A stretch of DNA of 64,000 nucleotides from Syngnathus acus (taxonomy: Eukaryota > Chordata > Actinopteri > Syngnathiformes > Syngnathidae). Each line of letters opens with the position of its first letter. The first letter of the stretch is position 1. The stretch lies in NCBI RefSeq assembly GCF_901709675.1, contig NC_051092.1:17368128-17432127 (forward strand), read 5' to 3'. Made by a program: the position numbers and the translations under genes. This document shows, piece by piece, positions 1-11,458 of this stretch. The notes under the pieces are model-generated. The model did not search any database and was not told the DNA's origin. It was given only the letters and a program-made list of their open reading frames with translations.

Positions 1-1128
1 TGATAGTATGTATGACCTGGATTATTTTGGGGTTCCCCATATGTCAATGCTGGTAGTGGTTTTGGTGGGGGCAGTGGTTGTCTGTTGAAATAATGGCAGT
101 GAACTAGCCTGTGATATAAATCTAGGACAGTTTCGAGCTATGTGTCCATTCTGATTACACACATAACATTGGTAGTTTTGATATGGATTGTAATATTCAT
201 AAAATTCATTCCTGTTGTTTGAAGTTTTACCTCTGCCTTTCCCACGGCCCTGCACACGGCTCCCCTGGCCATTATAGTAAAGAGTTACTTTGCCGATCCT
301 CAGTTTGTGTCAATTGCAATCTTGAACCATCCTTCTCTTTTTTCTCAAGTTGTTCCTTCAACACTTGCAGCTGCATGTTTTTTTTTTCTCGATCAAGGTT
401 CTCATCCTGTTTATTTTCCTCCTCCTGCCTCTTATCACAGCAATTTAAAAAATGGCACAAATGTTTTCCCCAGCTATTCTGAGACAATGAGTCTGGGTCC
501 ACAATGCCATCTAATGCATCCTGTATCTTTTTTGGTTGGGATTTGTAAATTGCCTGCTTCATCAGAGACTGTAGTGTGCCCGACAATGGATATTCACCCG
601 TCTGAGCCAAACACGTTCGAAATACTTGGCAGGGTTTTCCCACTTCTCACGCCCTACTTCACCCATAGCCTTGGTAGAGGGCCTGGAAGGGTACATCAAG
701 TAAAGTGCATTCCACACACGTTGAGAAATGGGGGAGAAAGGGTGACTGTCCCTCAAATCTGCAGTGTTAGCCTGCCTCTCAAGAACCTGCAAATCTCCCG
801 GTGTCAAATGTGCTAAAAGACATATACGTACATCTCCCAGTGCAGCGTTTGTAGGCAGAACCAGTTTACAAAAAGCCGCAGCCCATCTTGTTCCTCCTTC
901 CGAAGGAGAGGGCAATTGGCTACGCAACATATTAGCTTCAGTCAACGAAAGAGGATTATATTGTGTCAAATCCGCACTTATCGACTGTAAGTGACCCGAC
1001 CCTCCGTTTAAAGGGTTAAACTCCCCTTCGACCCCGCTGCTGTAACGCAGCCCTCATAGGGAGATGAGAGTTTCCATGTCGGGGTGGGGAAAGATTCGTC
1101 TGAGTCTAACCGCCTCTAAGATATCAAT
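1..1128 (-). pseudogene. ERV-1 gag, capsid and nucleocapsid part, decayed
   Basis: Minus-strand retroviral-type gag remnant that runs off the window edge, so protease and pol would lie beyond base 1. A single zinc knuckle of the form C-x2-C-x4-H-x4-C is visible at 127-168, preceded by a Gly/Arg/Lys-rich stretch, which is typical of nucleocapsid. The capsid-like part lies upstream in open pieces at 562-969 and 272-643. The reading frame changes at least twice (near 600 and near 260), and extension upstream of 969 stays open only to an in-frame TGA at 1054-1056. It is therefore non-functional. It probably belongs to the same provirus as the gag start at 3731 and the LTR at 8677; that link is inferred from orientation and order, not from overlap. 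Confidence 0.65.
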
Positions 1129-1400
1129 TCGGACAGAATTAATTTATTCTTTTTAGGACGCCAATCCCTTTAAAGTCACTCTGAAACCGGTGCAGAGTAA
1201 CCACTTGAGGCCCGGAATCAAGATGACCGCGCCCTTTTTACCAGCGGCTCCTTCCCCATTTTTTATTTGAAGCATTTGTTATCGCTCGGATAAATTTATC
1301 TGTCTTTGGTAAGACCGAAGGGATTCCTTGATTTACTAGAGCGCACTCGCCCGAGCTGAGCTCAAGATAACTCCTTCGAACCAGATCTGACAATTCCTGA

Positions 1401-2214
1401 TGTTAAGGATTAAAGCTGTCTTCACTTTAAAAAGAATTGAACGGATTTAAAGGATGACTATGATAGGGAAATAAAGACATTTTAAAGTTCTAATTACTGC
1501 ATATAAAACCATGCTCAACATAGTTAATACGAAATAATCGATAACCGAATTAAAGATTAAGTAGAGATTTAATGAATAAGCAATTATAAGAATTACAAGT
1601 CGAAAAAAACAACACTCACCCGTCTCAGAACAAAAGAGGAAACAAAAGGTCTAAAATCCTATTTGGTTGAACAAGTCGAGTGATCGGCTCTCCTTTTTTC
1701 CAAAATCCGAATTCTGTTTAAAATAGAAGGAAAGGTCTGGCCATGAGGAGATTAGCCAACGCCGTGACAGGGCGTCTTTCCCTTTCTGCCCGAAGCGGCT
1801 GTCTCCTCTGCCTTCCTCGAAGCTTAAAGTTTGACATTAAAATTTGACAAAGTCCAATTTGAAGACTCTGGAAATTCATTTTAGTAGATTTTGGTTCAAT
1901 CTCAAAAAGAATGAAAGATCCATCTTCGTCTAAACGGCGTTCTTTACTCCGGGCAGCGTCACGGCCATCGCCCTGACTAGGAAGAACCGCCTCGCTCTGT
2001 GTCAGGACATCATATTTATAGGCTTCTGGCATTACCTCATCGGAATATGTAGGTGAAAGGTCAGAATCCCTGCACCAGGTCATAAGAATATCTAGGTGAA
2101 AGTTCAGAATCCCAGCACCAGGTCAGAGGAATATCTAGGTGAAAGGTCAGAATCCCTGCACCAGGTCATAAAAATATCTAGTTGAATATCTGGTCGATTC
2201 CAATAGTGTAACAA
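1401..2214 (-). mobile_element. possible LTR lying inside ERV-1
   Basis: The segment starts and ends with short inverted termini (tgttaa at one end, gtaaca at the other). On the minus strand it carries a TATA-like CTATAAATA at 2013-2021. These are features of an LTR, but no convincing primer site follows it and no target duplication was found. It could equally be internal non-coding sequence of ERV-1. The flanks 1129-1400 show no gene. Confidence 0.3.
2044..2172. repeat. three tandem 43-bp units
   Basis: Three head-to-tail copies, each beginning aatat(c/g)taggtgaaa. They start at 2044, 2087 and 2130 and differ by a few substitutions. The units are contiguous with no spacers, so this is a minisatellite. 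It could be a U3 enhancer-type repeat if the surrounding segment is an LTR. Confidence 0.85.
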
Positions 2215-2242
2215 CCTCTTTTGTCTCCCCGCAACTTAATAC

Positions 2243-2680
2243 TGTCAGGAACGGGGTGGAGTAATGGAGCGAGGGCGACCAAATGCAGCTTGGACCAGGG
2301 TTTATTGCAGAAACTCAAAATTCAAACCCGGCAAACTGACGTGACTAAACAAAACCAAAAGGACTGACCGCCAAAGCGTGAAACAAAAGACAGGAACAAA
2401 ACAAACCGCGTGACAGTGAGACATGCATTGTCCGCACATCTCGTGCAATGCTCCGACATAGAGTGACACACAAACAGAACTTAAATACAACACAGGTAAC
2501 GAGAGGCAGGTGAGTGTGATTACACTGATCATGGGTACACAGGAAGGGAGGGGCGAGCACACAGACAAACTATGGACATGATCAGGGTCACATAGCAAAA
2601 GGGGGGACGAGACATGACAGAACCCGAACAGAAACCATGGCAACCTGAACACCTAACAAAACTGGGGACGAGACATGACA
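2243..2680 (-). mobile_element. solo LTR, copy A
   Basis: A 438-bp LTR bounded by TGTCA/TGACA termini and flanked by a perfect 5-bp target duplication, aatac (2238-2242 and 2681-2685). On the minus strand it has a TATA-like TATTTAAG and an AATAAA signal (2301-2306) about 58 bp before the end, the usual U3-R-U5 order. No internal region remains, so it is a solo LTR made by recombination. The same family occurs on the plus strand at 11459. The 5-bp duplication fits ERV, BEL/Pao or Gypsy elements. Confidence 0.85.
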
Positions 2681-2685
2681 AATAC

Positions 2686-3112
2686 ATTCATGTATCGATG
2701 GAACAACAATGTTAAATACAGGTTGGATAAAACATTGCAACATTAAAATCCTATATCTTGTCTAGTAAAGATCAATCTTCACACATAATCATACTTAGCC
2801 ATAATAATGGGTTCTTCTAACTTTAACATTTATATTGATATGGCTCAAGCTGTTACATCTTAAAATTATGGCACAGCAAACTCATATTCCAAAATTGTGC
2901 GTTGCTACGTGCTTGAACAGGTCGTGTCCTCCCAATTGCTAACAATTAAATTCATTAGATTTGTTAGTTTCCATCAGGTCACCCCTATGTCAAGCTTTAA
3001 AACAAATTTTGGAATTACTACATGTTTTGGGATAGCCAACGTGCCTGGGCCATATTCGATACCCAATTTTACACCATCTTGTACCACCATGCCACTTGAC
3101 AATTGTCTAGAG
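2686..3112. other. unassigned stretch between solo LTR and gag
   Basis: AT-rich sequence without a recognisable gene. A short minus-strand open piece (2974-3156) reads into the gag start region across a hAT-like end. It might be an ERV fragment, but I do not recognise the protein. Confidence 0.4.
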
Positions 3113-3138
3113 CAGGGGTCACCAACCCGGTGCCCGCG
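3113..3138. mobile_element. hAT-type terminal fragment
   Basis: The sequence begins CAGGGGTCACCAACCCGG, the style of end seen in many vertebrate hAT MITEs, and passes abruptly into ERV-1 gag. Only this end is present, so it marks a deletion or rearrangement junction that truncates gag. Confidence 0.45.
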
Positions 3139-3731
3139 TATTTCCCTTGGCCCCACACCGTAGTCATTGGGCCTTCTATCTCACACGTCAGAGTCCCTTG
3201 CGTAATGTCAATCACAGGTGCCTGCATCACATCAACAAGCGAATGACCCTGGGCCTTCTGCATCTCAGGGCCACGCTGTGCAATATTTTGACGGTTACTT
3301 CTACCAACTATCTGCCCTTTCCTCTGTTGAGCAGAAGCTTCAAGCTCACTTTCAATTTCATCCCCCTCACAAAAAGCTGGATGTGTAAACACATCCCGAC
3401 AAAATCTGATCAAATCCTGCATGTTTCCGACCCTCTTTTGTTTTTTACCTCGATTACCTTGATTTGCAGTGACCATCTCATTGATAGCCAACTGTTCTTT
3501 GGTTCTTAAATCCCTTAAAATGGCCCTTCTGGCCTCCTTATTTGGGAGTTCCCCCTCTAGGGGACCAAGCCCTCCCAACTCTAACAATTTCTGTGTCCAA
3601 ATCTGGCACTTTTCTTTACATGTGTTCTGGTATTCATGGGGATAATTTAATTTGAACAATCTCACAACAACATCAATTTTCTCCCCTAGCGTTCTCTTTC
3701 CACCTTCTGTCACTCTATTTTTCGCCGCCAT
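3139..3731 (-). pseudogene. ERV-1 gag, N-terminal part
   Basis: An open minus-strand frame starts at an ATG at 3731 in a purine-rich context (AAAAAAATGG). It encodes about 195 hydrophilic residues rich in Lys, Glu and Gln before it is cut by the hAT-like end. The frame stays open upstream to about 3788 using a GTG, but the ATG is the better start. Position and orientation match a gag leader and matrix region downstream of the LTR at 8677. No catalytic motif is expected or seen. The assignment rests on context and composition and is moderate. Confidence 0.5.
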
Positions 3732-3929
3732 TTTTTTCCCCCCGACTGCACTTGCAATCTCCCCTACACTATTCCCCAAGTCTTTCACTCAAAATTGACA
3801 CCAAAGTAACGATAATTTTTCTAGACAAAACAAAATCTCATATCATGATAATTTCACTAGACAAATAAAAAACGTCCATGAATTGAAATGTATTGGCCGA
3901 ACACAGTGGTCAATTATGACCTCACATCA

Positions 3930-6900
3930 TCGGCATCACAGTCTCGAAAGACCATAGATTTCTTGTGTCTGGAGGTTAGGTGTTCTTTGCACAGCGTCTG
4001 CTGTGGCTGGTGAGTCCTATCCGTGAGAGGCAGACACGGCCACAGATGTTACAGATGTGGGCCAGACCCGGTGGAGGTGGGGGCATGGTGGCTTGCTGCT
4101 TCCTCAATTTCCTTTTCATTTCTCGATGTTGAGCCAGGGTGATTTCGTAGGTCTGCAGCCCGTTTCGGAGAGCCTGTTGCCATTTGTGGCGATCCTGGGC
4201 GACGTCTTCCCAGATGGCTGGGTTGATGTTGAAGGATTTGAGGTCTTGTTTGCAGACATCCTTGTAGCGGAGCAGTGGGCGGCCTACTTGCCTTTTGCCT
4301 GATTTTAGCTCTGCATATAAGATGTCCTTTGGCATACGACCATCTTCCATCCGACGGACATGGCCCAGCCAACGGAGACGCCGCTGCTTCAGCAGGGAGA
4401 GCATAGTGGGGAGCTGTGCACTCTCCAAGACTGCACTGTCTGTGATCCTGTCCCGCCAGGTGATGCCCAGTATGCGTCTCAGGCAACGCAGATGGAAAGA
4501 GTTTAGCCTTCTCTCTTGATGTGCATAAAGAGTCCAGGCTTCGCTGCCATACAAGAGTGTACTGACGACACAGGCCCTGTACACTTGCACCTTTGTATGG
4601 ATGGTGAGCTTGCTGTTCTGCCATACTCTGGGTGTCAGTTTTCCAAAGGTAGAAGCTGCTTTCCCAATCCGGCTGCTGACCTCGGCATCGAGTGACAAAT
4701 TGCAGGTGATGGTAGACCCAAGATAGATAAAGCTGCTTACAGCTTCCAGTGTGTAGTTGTTGATGGTGATGGAAGGTGGGACAGTAGTCCCCTGGCCCAT
4801 TGTCTTGGTTTTGTTTAGGCTGATGGTCAGGTTGAAGTCCTGACATGCTTGGCTGAACCGGTCTAGAAGAGTCTGCAGGTGTTCCTTAGTGTGTGTTGCC
4901 AATGCTGCATCATCAGCAAACAACATGTCCCGAATGGTGAGTGGTCTGATCTTGGTTTTTGCTCTCAGTCGGGATAGGTTGAATAGCTTGCCGTCTGTCC
5001 TGGTGTGTAAGTAAACTCCCTCAGTTGATGTTCCGAAGGCTTGGCGCAGGAGGAGAGAGAAGAATCCTGCTCACCAGGTCAAAAGCCTTGGTAAGGTCAA
5101 CGAAGGCCATGTAGAGAGGTTTATGTTGTTCTCTGCACTTCTCCTGCAGCTGTCTCAGGGTGAAGATCATGTCCAGAGTTGATCTTCCTGCTCTGAACCC
5201 TGCCTGTGACTCTGGGTAGAGCATCTCTGCGAGGACTTGGAGTCTGTTTAGTACAACTCGAGCAAAGAGCTTACCGGTAATGCTGAGTAGGGAGATGCCA
5301 CGGTAGTTGTTACAGTCACTCCTGTCTCCCTTGTTTTTGTACAAGGTGACGATGTTAGCATTTCTCATGTCCTGTGGGACAGAGCCTTCTTTCCAGCACA
5401 GGCATAAAAGCTTGTGCAGTCTATGCAGAAGAGCAGGCTTCCCACACTTGAGGACTTCGGCTGTTATCCCATCAGTGCCTGGAGCTTTTCCGCTGGGCAG
5501 GCTGTTAATTGCTTTGCTTAGCTCCTCAGTTGTTGGTTCCATGTCGAGCTCTTCCATAACAGGTAGGTGCCCTACATGCCTGAGGGCTGCATCAGAGACA
5601 CTGTTGTCCCTGGCATAGAGCTCTGAGTAGTGTTCCACCCAGCGGTCCAGCTGCTTAGAGCGTTCAGCGATGGTTTCTCCCGAAGCTGATTTCAATGGGA
5701 CAATTTTGCGGGGTGATGGTCCAAGTGCCTTTTTGATGCCATCGAACATGAGTCTGATGTTGCCTGTGTCAGCAGCTGCTTGAATGTTGCTGCAGAGCTG
5801 TAGCCAATAGTCATTGGCACAGCGTCTAGCGGCTTGTTGGAGTTTCCCCCTAGAAGATCGGAGGGTCTGTAGAGTTTTGGTGTTTGGAGTGCGCTTGTAA
5901 TTTGTGAGTGCGACGCGTTTTTCTTCAAGAATTGGTGCCAATGTTGTTAAATTGGCATTGAACCAGTCATTTGGTTTTCCCTGCTTTTTGCCAAAGACCG
6001 ACAGGGCCATGCTGTGTATGGCATCCCTCAAGCCATCCCTGTACCGCTGAGCGGAGCTGGACTGGGGTGGGCCGTGGAGGGAGACTTCTAAGGCACAGAG
6101 GAAGGCTGTAGCTTTGGTTGGGTCGGTTGTTTTGCTGCTGTCGATGCGTGGGGCTCCCTTTGATTTGGATCTGTGTAGGTTTTTTGCCTGTAGCTTGACT
6201 CTACAGAGCACAAGTGAGTGGTCTGTGTCGCAGACTGCACTGTGGAGACTGCGTGTTTGAAGGATGCCTCTGAGATCAGAAGTGCGTGTTATGATCAGGT
6301 CTAACTGGTGCCAGTGACCTGAGCGTGGATGTCTCCAAGAGACTTTGCGAATGGGTTTGGTCTGGAAGTATGTGTTGGTGATGCAGAGGTGGTGATATGT
6401 GCAGAACTCCAGAAGTCTCTGCCCATTTTCATTCAGCTTACCGATGCCATGGTGTCCCAAGCAGGATGGCCAGGAGTCACGATCGGCTCCGACTCTAGCA
6501 TTAAAGTCATCAAGTAGGTAGAGCTGTTCACGGCTGGGAATGTTTTTAAGAGTCGCTTCGAGTTCATCATAAAACCTTTCTTTTATTTCCTGGGGGGAGC
6601 TAAGTGTTGGAGCGTACACACTCACTAGGTGGACAGGTCCCATAGATGTATTGAGGCAGAGAGCCAGGATTCTCTCAGAGCCACCTGTGGGTGGTACCAC
6701 TGCTCCCAGGAGTGTGTTCCTGACAGCGAACCCTACTCCGTGTTCCCTGGTTTCCTCAGGGGGCTTCTCCCGCCAAAAGAAGGTATAGTCCTTTTCCTTG
6801 AGTGAGCCAGATCCATGGAGTCGTGTTTCCTGGAGGGTCGAGATGTCAATTCTGAGCTTCAGGAGTTCGTTGTTGATAACTGCAGTTTTACGGACATCAC

Positions 6901-7870
6901 TAATTTGTTGTAGGTTGTCGCTGAGCCCGGGTGTCATAGTCCTGACATTCCAGCACCCCAGGCGTAGTGCTGGAATCTTCGGTAATTTCCTTTTGTTGCT
7001 TGGTGCGTGAATTTACAGCCCACTTGTTAGGATAAATCCCTGAGCTCCAAGCACCCAATGAAGCAGGCAGGCTGTGGCGGGAAAGCACCTTATTGGCTGG
7101 GGGCTGCCCAGCTTGAGGCGGGCGGTAGCTGTCCAATGAGACCGAACATCTCTCCCACCGTCGGAGGTAGCCCCTGGCACCCATACTCTACGCCAATAAG
7201 AAAGGGCTTATAACCGGTAACTGCTAACCTCCCGTGTTGTGTCTCCACTGGTTAGTAGAGCTGAAGTTTCCTCTCCAGTGCGCAAGAAGCCTGGGCAAGT
7301 TTTATGGAAGCCTTGAGTTTCCCAGGCATCAGGGCTTCCCTCTCGGCCTTCCTGTTGTCATCCAAAGGAACGGTGAACCGATACGTTTGGCATCAGGTTG
7401 GCTGCAGGAGTTGCCAGAACAATGCCTTTTTTCTTTTAAAACATGAGTCTGCCTAACGGAGTCCAAGCCGGGTTTCCTGTCGGGGTTTGCTCCCTTAGCC
7501 TTTTCGTTCCAGACGATACCCACAAGGCAGCGGGGGTGCTATTTCCCCCATAGCTGGGACAGTGGTTAGCGGGCGCCAGGACATCCACGCGCCGGTGGGC
7601 CTGTACGTCACGCCTAGGGGCCCACTGTTGCTCCCCCGATCGATCCCCTGCAATTTAGCCTGGAGCCGTGAGGCACCCAGTTACCATGTGTGGCCACGAG
7701 GAGGCATGCAGAAGTCTTGACGGTGGAGAGGCTATGTACCGGCTGAGGAGACTTACGCACTCGGCTCCTCTTTTCGCCCCCGGAAACAGGGGGCTAGCCG
7801 GCGGCAGTGGCTGAAAGCAGAAGGTAGCAAGCAGGAAGAAGCATGCAACATGCACTAACTACGAGCACTA
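3930..7870 (-). mobile_element. RTE-like LINE (LINE-D) inserted in the ERV-1 leader
   Basis: A minus-strand non-LTR retrotransposon with a GC-richer 5' untranslated region (about 7190-7870), an endonuclease/reverse-transcriptase frame and a short 3' end. ERV-1 leader-type sequence (accacacagtgg/gacctcaca motifs) flanks it on both sides, so it inserted into the provirus. The 5' boundary is approximate. Clade is judged only from protein motifs (see the coding entry). Confidence 0.75.
3976..6937 (-). pseudogene. LINE-D endonuclease and reverse transcriptase, deleted
   Basis: An apurinic-type endonuclease domain comes first (QETRLHG, DDFNARVG, DTDHSLV motifs), then reverse transcriptase. Palm motif A (FVDLTKAFD) ends the first frame at about 5080. 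The sequence then jumps to FADDAAL (motif C) in another frame at about 4920, so the intervening segment that should hold the PQG-type motif B has been deleted and the frame is shifted. The C-terminal part has the RRLRWLGHVRRM motif common in RTE-type LINEs and ends in a C2H2 finger (CNIC...H...C). The frame is open upstream of 6937 to about 7011. It is clearly inactive. Confidence 0.8.
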
Positions 7871-8112
7871 CTACTCCAACACCACTGCACTTCGCATCAC
7901 AACGCCCTGTGTGCAAGCACACACACACTATGACCTCACAACCACCAGAGCAACCACAGAGCAACAAAACTCAGCAGTAAGTTGATTAGCGAGAGGTTAA
8001 TTATAAACCCCACAAGGTCAAAATCGGACCTTACAATCACCACAGCAATCTCAAAAGAAAGTACTTGATTTTGACGTTATTAAGTGGCCACAGACTCTTT
8101 CAATTTAGCCAG
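7871..8112. other. ERV-1 leader, no gene seen
   Basis: Low-complexity CA-rich sequence followed by AT-rich sequence between the LINE 5' end and the leader repeats. No coding potential or splice site is apparent. Confidence 0.4.
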
Positions 8113-8390
8113 ACCTAACACGGTCAGCCGTGACCTCACACAGTGGTCACAAGCGCTTTTTTTTTTTTCTCAATGTACGTAACCAGGTCCCACACAGTGA
8201 CCTTTCGTGACCTCACACAGTGGACACAGAGCTCTTTTAACATAACCAGACCCCACACAGTGGCCTTCCGTGACCTCACACAGTGGACACAGAGCTCAGA
8301 ACTTTACCAGACTCAGAACACAGAATTTTACCAGACCCCACAGTGGCCTTCCGTGATCCCACACAGAGATCACAAGCGCTTTCAAAAGAA
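8113..8390. repeat. imperfect tandem repeats in the ERV-1 leader
   Basis: Four to five degenerate copies of a roughly 55-60-bp unit containing gacc(c/t)cacacagtgg and cttccgtgacctcac. They lie between the primer site at 8657 and gag. A related motif recurs at 3898-3925 on the far side of the LINE, which is how the LINE was placed inside the leader. Confidence 0.7.
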
Positions 8391-8656
8391 CATAAACTTC
8401 GATAATTCTGGCATTTATCACAACTCACACTATTTTACATTACTTCAATATTTTTAGTAGTTTATAGCAGATATTTAACCATAAAACACAATCCTCGTTC
8501 TCAGAAATTTCAACAATCTACCCCCGTAGGGGTAGGCAGAAAATTTTCTTATCAAAAAGAAGGTATTCTGCTCTCCTTATTTTTGGGCCCAGTTGAATTG
8601 TTGAAATTTCCGCGGGGATGGCGTGATGTCGAAAAACAGGATCAGCGAGCACAAGA

Positions 8657-8674
8657 CCACGGGTCACGGCACCA
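8657..8674 (-). promoter_or_regulatory. ERV-1 primer-binding site, tRNA-His type
   Basis: On the minus strand the sequence TGGTGCCGTGACCCG begins two bases after the LTR end. The first 12 bases are complementary to the 3' end of vertebrate tRNA-His including CCA; later bases diverge. This is where reverse transcription would have started. Its position fixes the LTR boundary and the strand of the provirus. Confidence 0.75.
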
Positions 8675-8676
8675 TC

Positions 8677-9074
8677 TGTTAGGTTTGTTCCCAGTTCTTT
8701 ATCTTTAATGCTCGCTATGCTAACAGTAATTACCAAGAGGCAGCCTTCACAGTTTAACTATTTAATGTATGCCAGAATGATCGATGCACAGCTGTGGAGC
8801 CCTTTCTGCGAGATGCGGAAGAAGGTCTAACTCCCAGCGCCAAGGTTCCTGCTCTTATACTACTTTGGGCCGCCTACATGCAAGGAGGCGACTCTGCCTA
8901 GCCTGTGTGATAATGTGTGACCTTGTAGTCTTAACTGAGAGCGACTTCTACATAAGTGCAAAGAGTGTCATAGAGAAGAGAAAGCTAATGAAGCAAGAGA
9001 AGGGTTACAGCGATATAACGGCATAGCTCAAGCTACCTAGCTAATCTCATGTGCCAAAGAGGCCTATTCTAACA
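8677..9074 (-). mobile_element. ERV-1 5' LTR
   Basis: A 398-bp LTR with TGTTAG/CTAACA inverted termini. On the minus strand it carries a TATA-like GTATAAG (8853-8859) and, downstream, an ATTAAA poly(A) signal (8703-8708), followed by the tRNA-His-type primer site. This U3-R-U5-PBS order identifies it as a 5' LTR. The matching 3' LTR would lie left of the window, so divergence and target duplication cannot be checked here. Confidence 0.8.
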
Positions 9075-9084
9075 CAACCACAGA

Positions 9085-9400
9085 CTGTTTACTCTTCGTC
9101 CTTCTAGGAAGCGATACCGGACTCTTCGGGTCAAGACGAGTAGACTGAGAAAAAGCTTTTTCCCCTCTGCCATCATCGCCCTGAACTCCGCAGCACAACA
9201 CCCCTGTCATCCCCCTGAACTCTTATCATTCTGAACCCTGCAGCACAACAACCCCACCACAACACCACCTGTATTACCTGCATATACTGTCCATATCTGC
9301 ATATAATTGCTGCATTCCTATCCTATATATTTATTCATCACTCTTACTCCGCTTGTACATATCTGTTCATATCTGGTTATACTGACACTATGTTGCATAG
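9085..9400 (+). mobile_element. LINE 3' end fragment (L2/Rex1-like)
   Basis: Frame RKRYRTLRVKTSRLRKSF (about 9106-9165) matches the conserved C-terminal tail of L2/Rex1-group LINE ORF2 proteins. It is followed by about 200 bp of CA-rich 3' untranslated sequence. The rest of the element is absent. Confidence 0.65.
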
Positions 9401-9420
9401 TTAGGGTTAGGGTAACGTCA

Positions 9421-9520
9421 GTATGGCTGATTCGTTTGAACGAATCTTTTGAGTGAACTGATTCTAAAGATTCAGTTCACCTAAAACAACTGGAATGCAC
9501 ATCACTAGTCTCGGCTAAAA
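9421..9520. repeat. palindromic repeat, copy 1
   Basis: The segment contains an imperfect palindrome built from gtgaactgat...agattcagttcac, followed by ggaatgcacatcac. An inverted copy of the same block occurs at 42066-42140. It probably is a terminus of a short DNA element. Bases 9530-9595 that follow carry atagacgtctat palindromes like those in the satellite array at 17.6-18.1 kb. Confidence 0.6.
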
Positions 9521-9605
9521 TACGTCTAAAAATGGTCTAAAGGTGTAATAAATATAGACGTCTACGGCATAGACGTCTATTAGACGTCTATATGTGAGGC
9601 GATAA

Positions 9606-11425
9606 AAAGTGCAGTGGGACACCATGGAAAAATATTTAACAGAGTTGAAAAGAACGGCGGAGAGAGACAGAGATAAGAGAATTGAGAGTCATACATAAGA
9701 CAAGGAAATATGACGAAGCGTACGTAGCGCTCAGCTTCAGTGCGACTACGATGGGAGACCAGGAAAGACCGGTGTGTTTACTGTGCCTTCAGTGGTCCCC
9801 AACCACCGGGCCGCGGACCGGTACCGGTCCGTGGGTCACTTGGTACCGGGCCGCGGAGCCGCACAGGAAAAAAAAAATATATATATATATATTTTTTTTT
9901 TTTCATTGACGATCAATTCATTCATGTTAAGACGCTCGTCCCGGTCACGTGACATGTTTCCCCAGTCGAGCCCGCAAAGCTAGCAAAAATGAGTAAGAAT
10001 TTATTTTGAAAAATATAAAAAATTTGGCGAATCTCTCCCAATTACATCTGTCGGTGCATCTGAAAAATAAGGACTCTTGACACAGGGCGCTCGTCTCGGT
10101 CACGTGACATGTCACCACAGTCAAGCCCGCGAGGCAAGCAAAAATGAGCAAGAAACAGAGAAGTTTGGAAAGCTTCTTCGGAAAGGGAAAAACGTCCAAT
10201 GAGGACACTGAAGAAGAAGAGGCTACGACTTCTCAGAAAAGGAAAGCTGCATTTAAAAGAACATTTCTGGAGTCCTACTTAAAATATGGATTTATTTATA
10301 TAATAAGCCACAGGTGACTCTGACGCGCCAAGTGCACTCCGCATATGTGGCGAAAGGCTAGCTAACGAGGCAATGAAGCCTTCAAACCTGCTTCGGCACA
10401 TGGAGACCAAGCATCCTGCATTTAAAGACAAACCTTAACCACTTCGGGTGTCATTGTCTCCGATTACGCCTAGATGGGAACGGCTCATTTCTGAGAAAAG
10501 AGCTCGGTGCTCCCACTAATTCAACGTTTTATTTTTATGTGGTTTATATTTGTTTTTATGCCAGTCGTATCATTTTATTTCATCCTATTTATATATATAA
10601 ATATTTAAATAATAAATATATAAATATATTTATTTATATAAAGGCCGGTCCGCGAAAATATTTCTGACACGTAACCGGTCCGTGGTGCAAAAAAGGTTGG
10701 GGACCACTGCCTTACAATGTTGGCAGCGGACAGTATGAAGCCAAATAAATTAAGGCGGCACTTAAAGTCATTGCACCCCAATCACGCTGATAAGATGCTT
10801 GAGGTTTTTCAGCGAAAACGGGCTGAATATTGCCAATAATCATCCCACTTTGTGAATGCTACTTCTGTCTATCAGTAAGCACTGTAAGCATCATATTAAA
10901 TTGCTCAGTGCAAAAAAAAAAAACCACACCATTGCAGAAGAGCTGATACTACCTCCAGCCGTGGATATGGTCTGCATCATGCTGCCTCATTTTGATTGAA
11001 AAAAACAGCAGAAATTGTTTTATTCATTTTTGTTTTGTAGGTTAAAATGTTTTATATATTGTGCTCCTGAGGTAATGTTGCTGATTACTTTGAATTGAAT
11101 ATTATTTATTGCTGTTATGTAATTTAATATTATGTATGTTTATTATTATTTTATTGTAGTTTTTTCGGCATAAAATGGCAGTTGGTCAAGAATGTTTATA
11201 GTTTAAATAATTATAATTTATTTTTTAATTTCAGGCAAAGTGATGCACATTAAATCTGTTGTGGTACAGACTAAAAAACAATGTTATTAATACAGTTATT
11301 TATTGTAAGTTGATCTTTTTTTTAATTTATTTTCTGTTTTCTTTGATGTTAATAACATGGGGGGCGTGAAATGTTTTCTTCTCCCTATGTGGGGGGCATC
11401 ACAGAAAATGATTGAGAATCACTGC
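9606..11425 (+). pseudogene. hAT transposase relic with BED finger
   Basis: An N-terminal fragment of a hAT/ZBED-type transposase. A BED zinc finger (C-x2-C near 9775-9788, then H-x4-H in KLRRHLKSLH at about 10745-10775) reads through if the nested hAT at 9790-10709 is ignored, so that hAT jumped into this coding sequence. A frameshift lies near 9695 and a stop at about 10840. The catalytic region is missing. The right end (gagaatcactg, at 11425) looks like a hAT terminus; the left end is lost. Confidence 0.65.
9790..10709 (+). mobile_element. hAT-N1 copy 1, internally deleted hAT
   Basis: The termini CAGTGGTCCCCAACC and GGTTGGGGACCACTG are a perfect 15-bp inverted repeat. Inside is a fragment of a ZBED-like transposase start (MSKKQR... 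at 10144) and a decayed BED-finger segment (NLLRHMETKH at about 10385-10415), then a jump to AT-rich sequence, so it is a non-autonomous deletion derivative. The flanks share only cctt, an eroded target duplication. A second copy lies at 53889-54592. Confidence 0.85.
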
Positions 11426-11458
11426 ATTAACCTGTGATCCTTACCTTTGTGTAAGTTC

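Noticed and set aside
2044-2172. Direct repeats that could suggest a CRISPR array
   Set aside because: Units are contiguous with no spacers and the sequence is vertebrate; it is a minisatellite.
2974-3156. Minus-strand open piece reading SGMVVQDGVKLG...
   Set aside because: Crosses a hAT-like end into gag and ends quickly; I could not assign it to env, protease or a host exon.
9401-9412. Two telomere-like ttaggg units
   Set aside because: Only two copies in LINE debris; far too short to be an interstitial telomere. A similar pair at 34002-34013 is equally weak.
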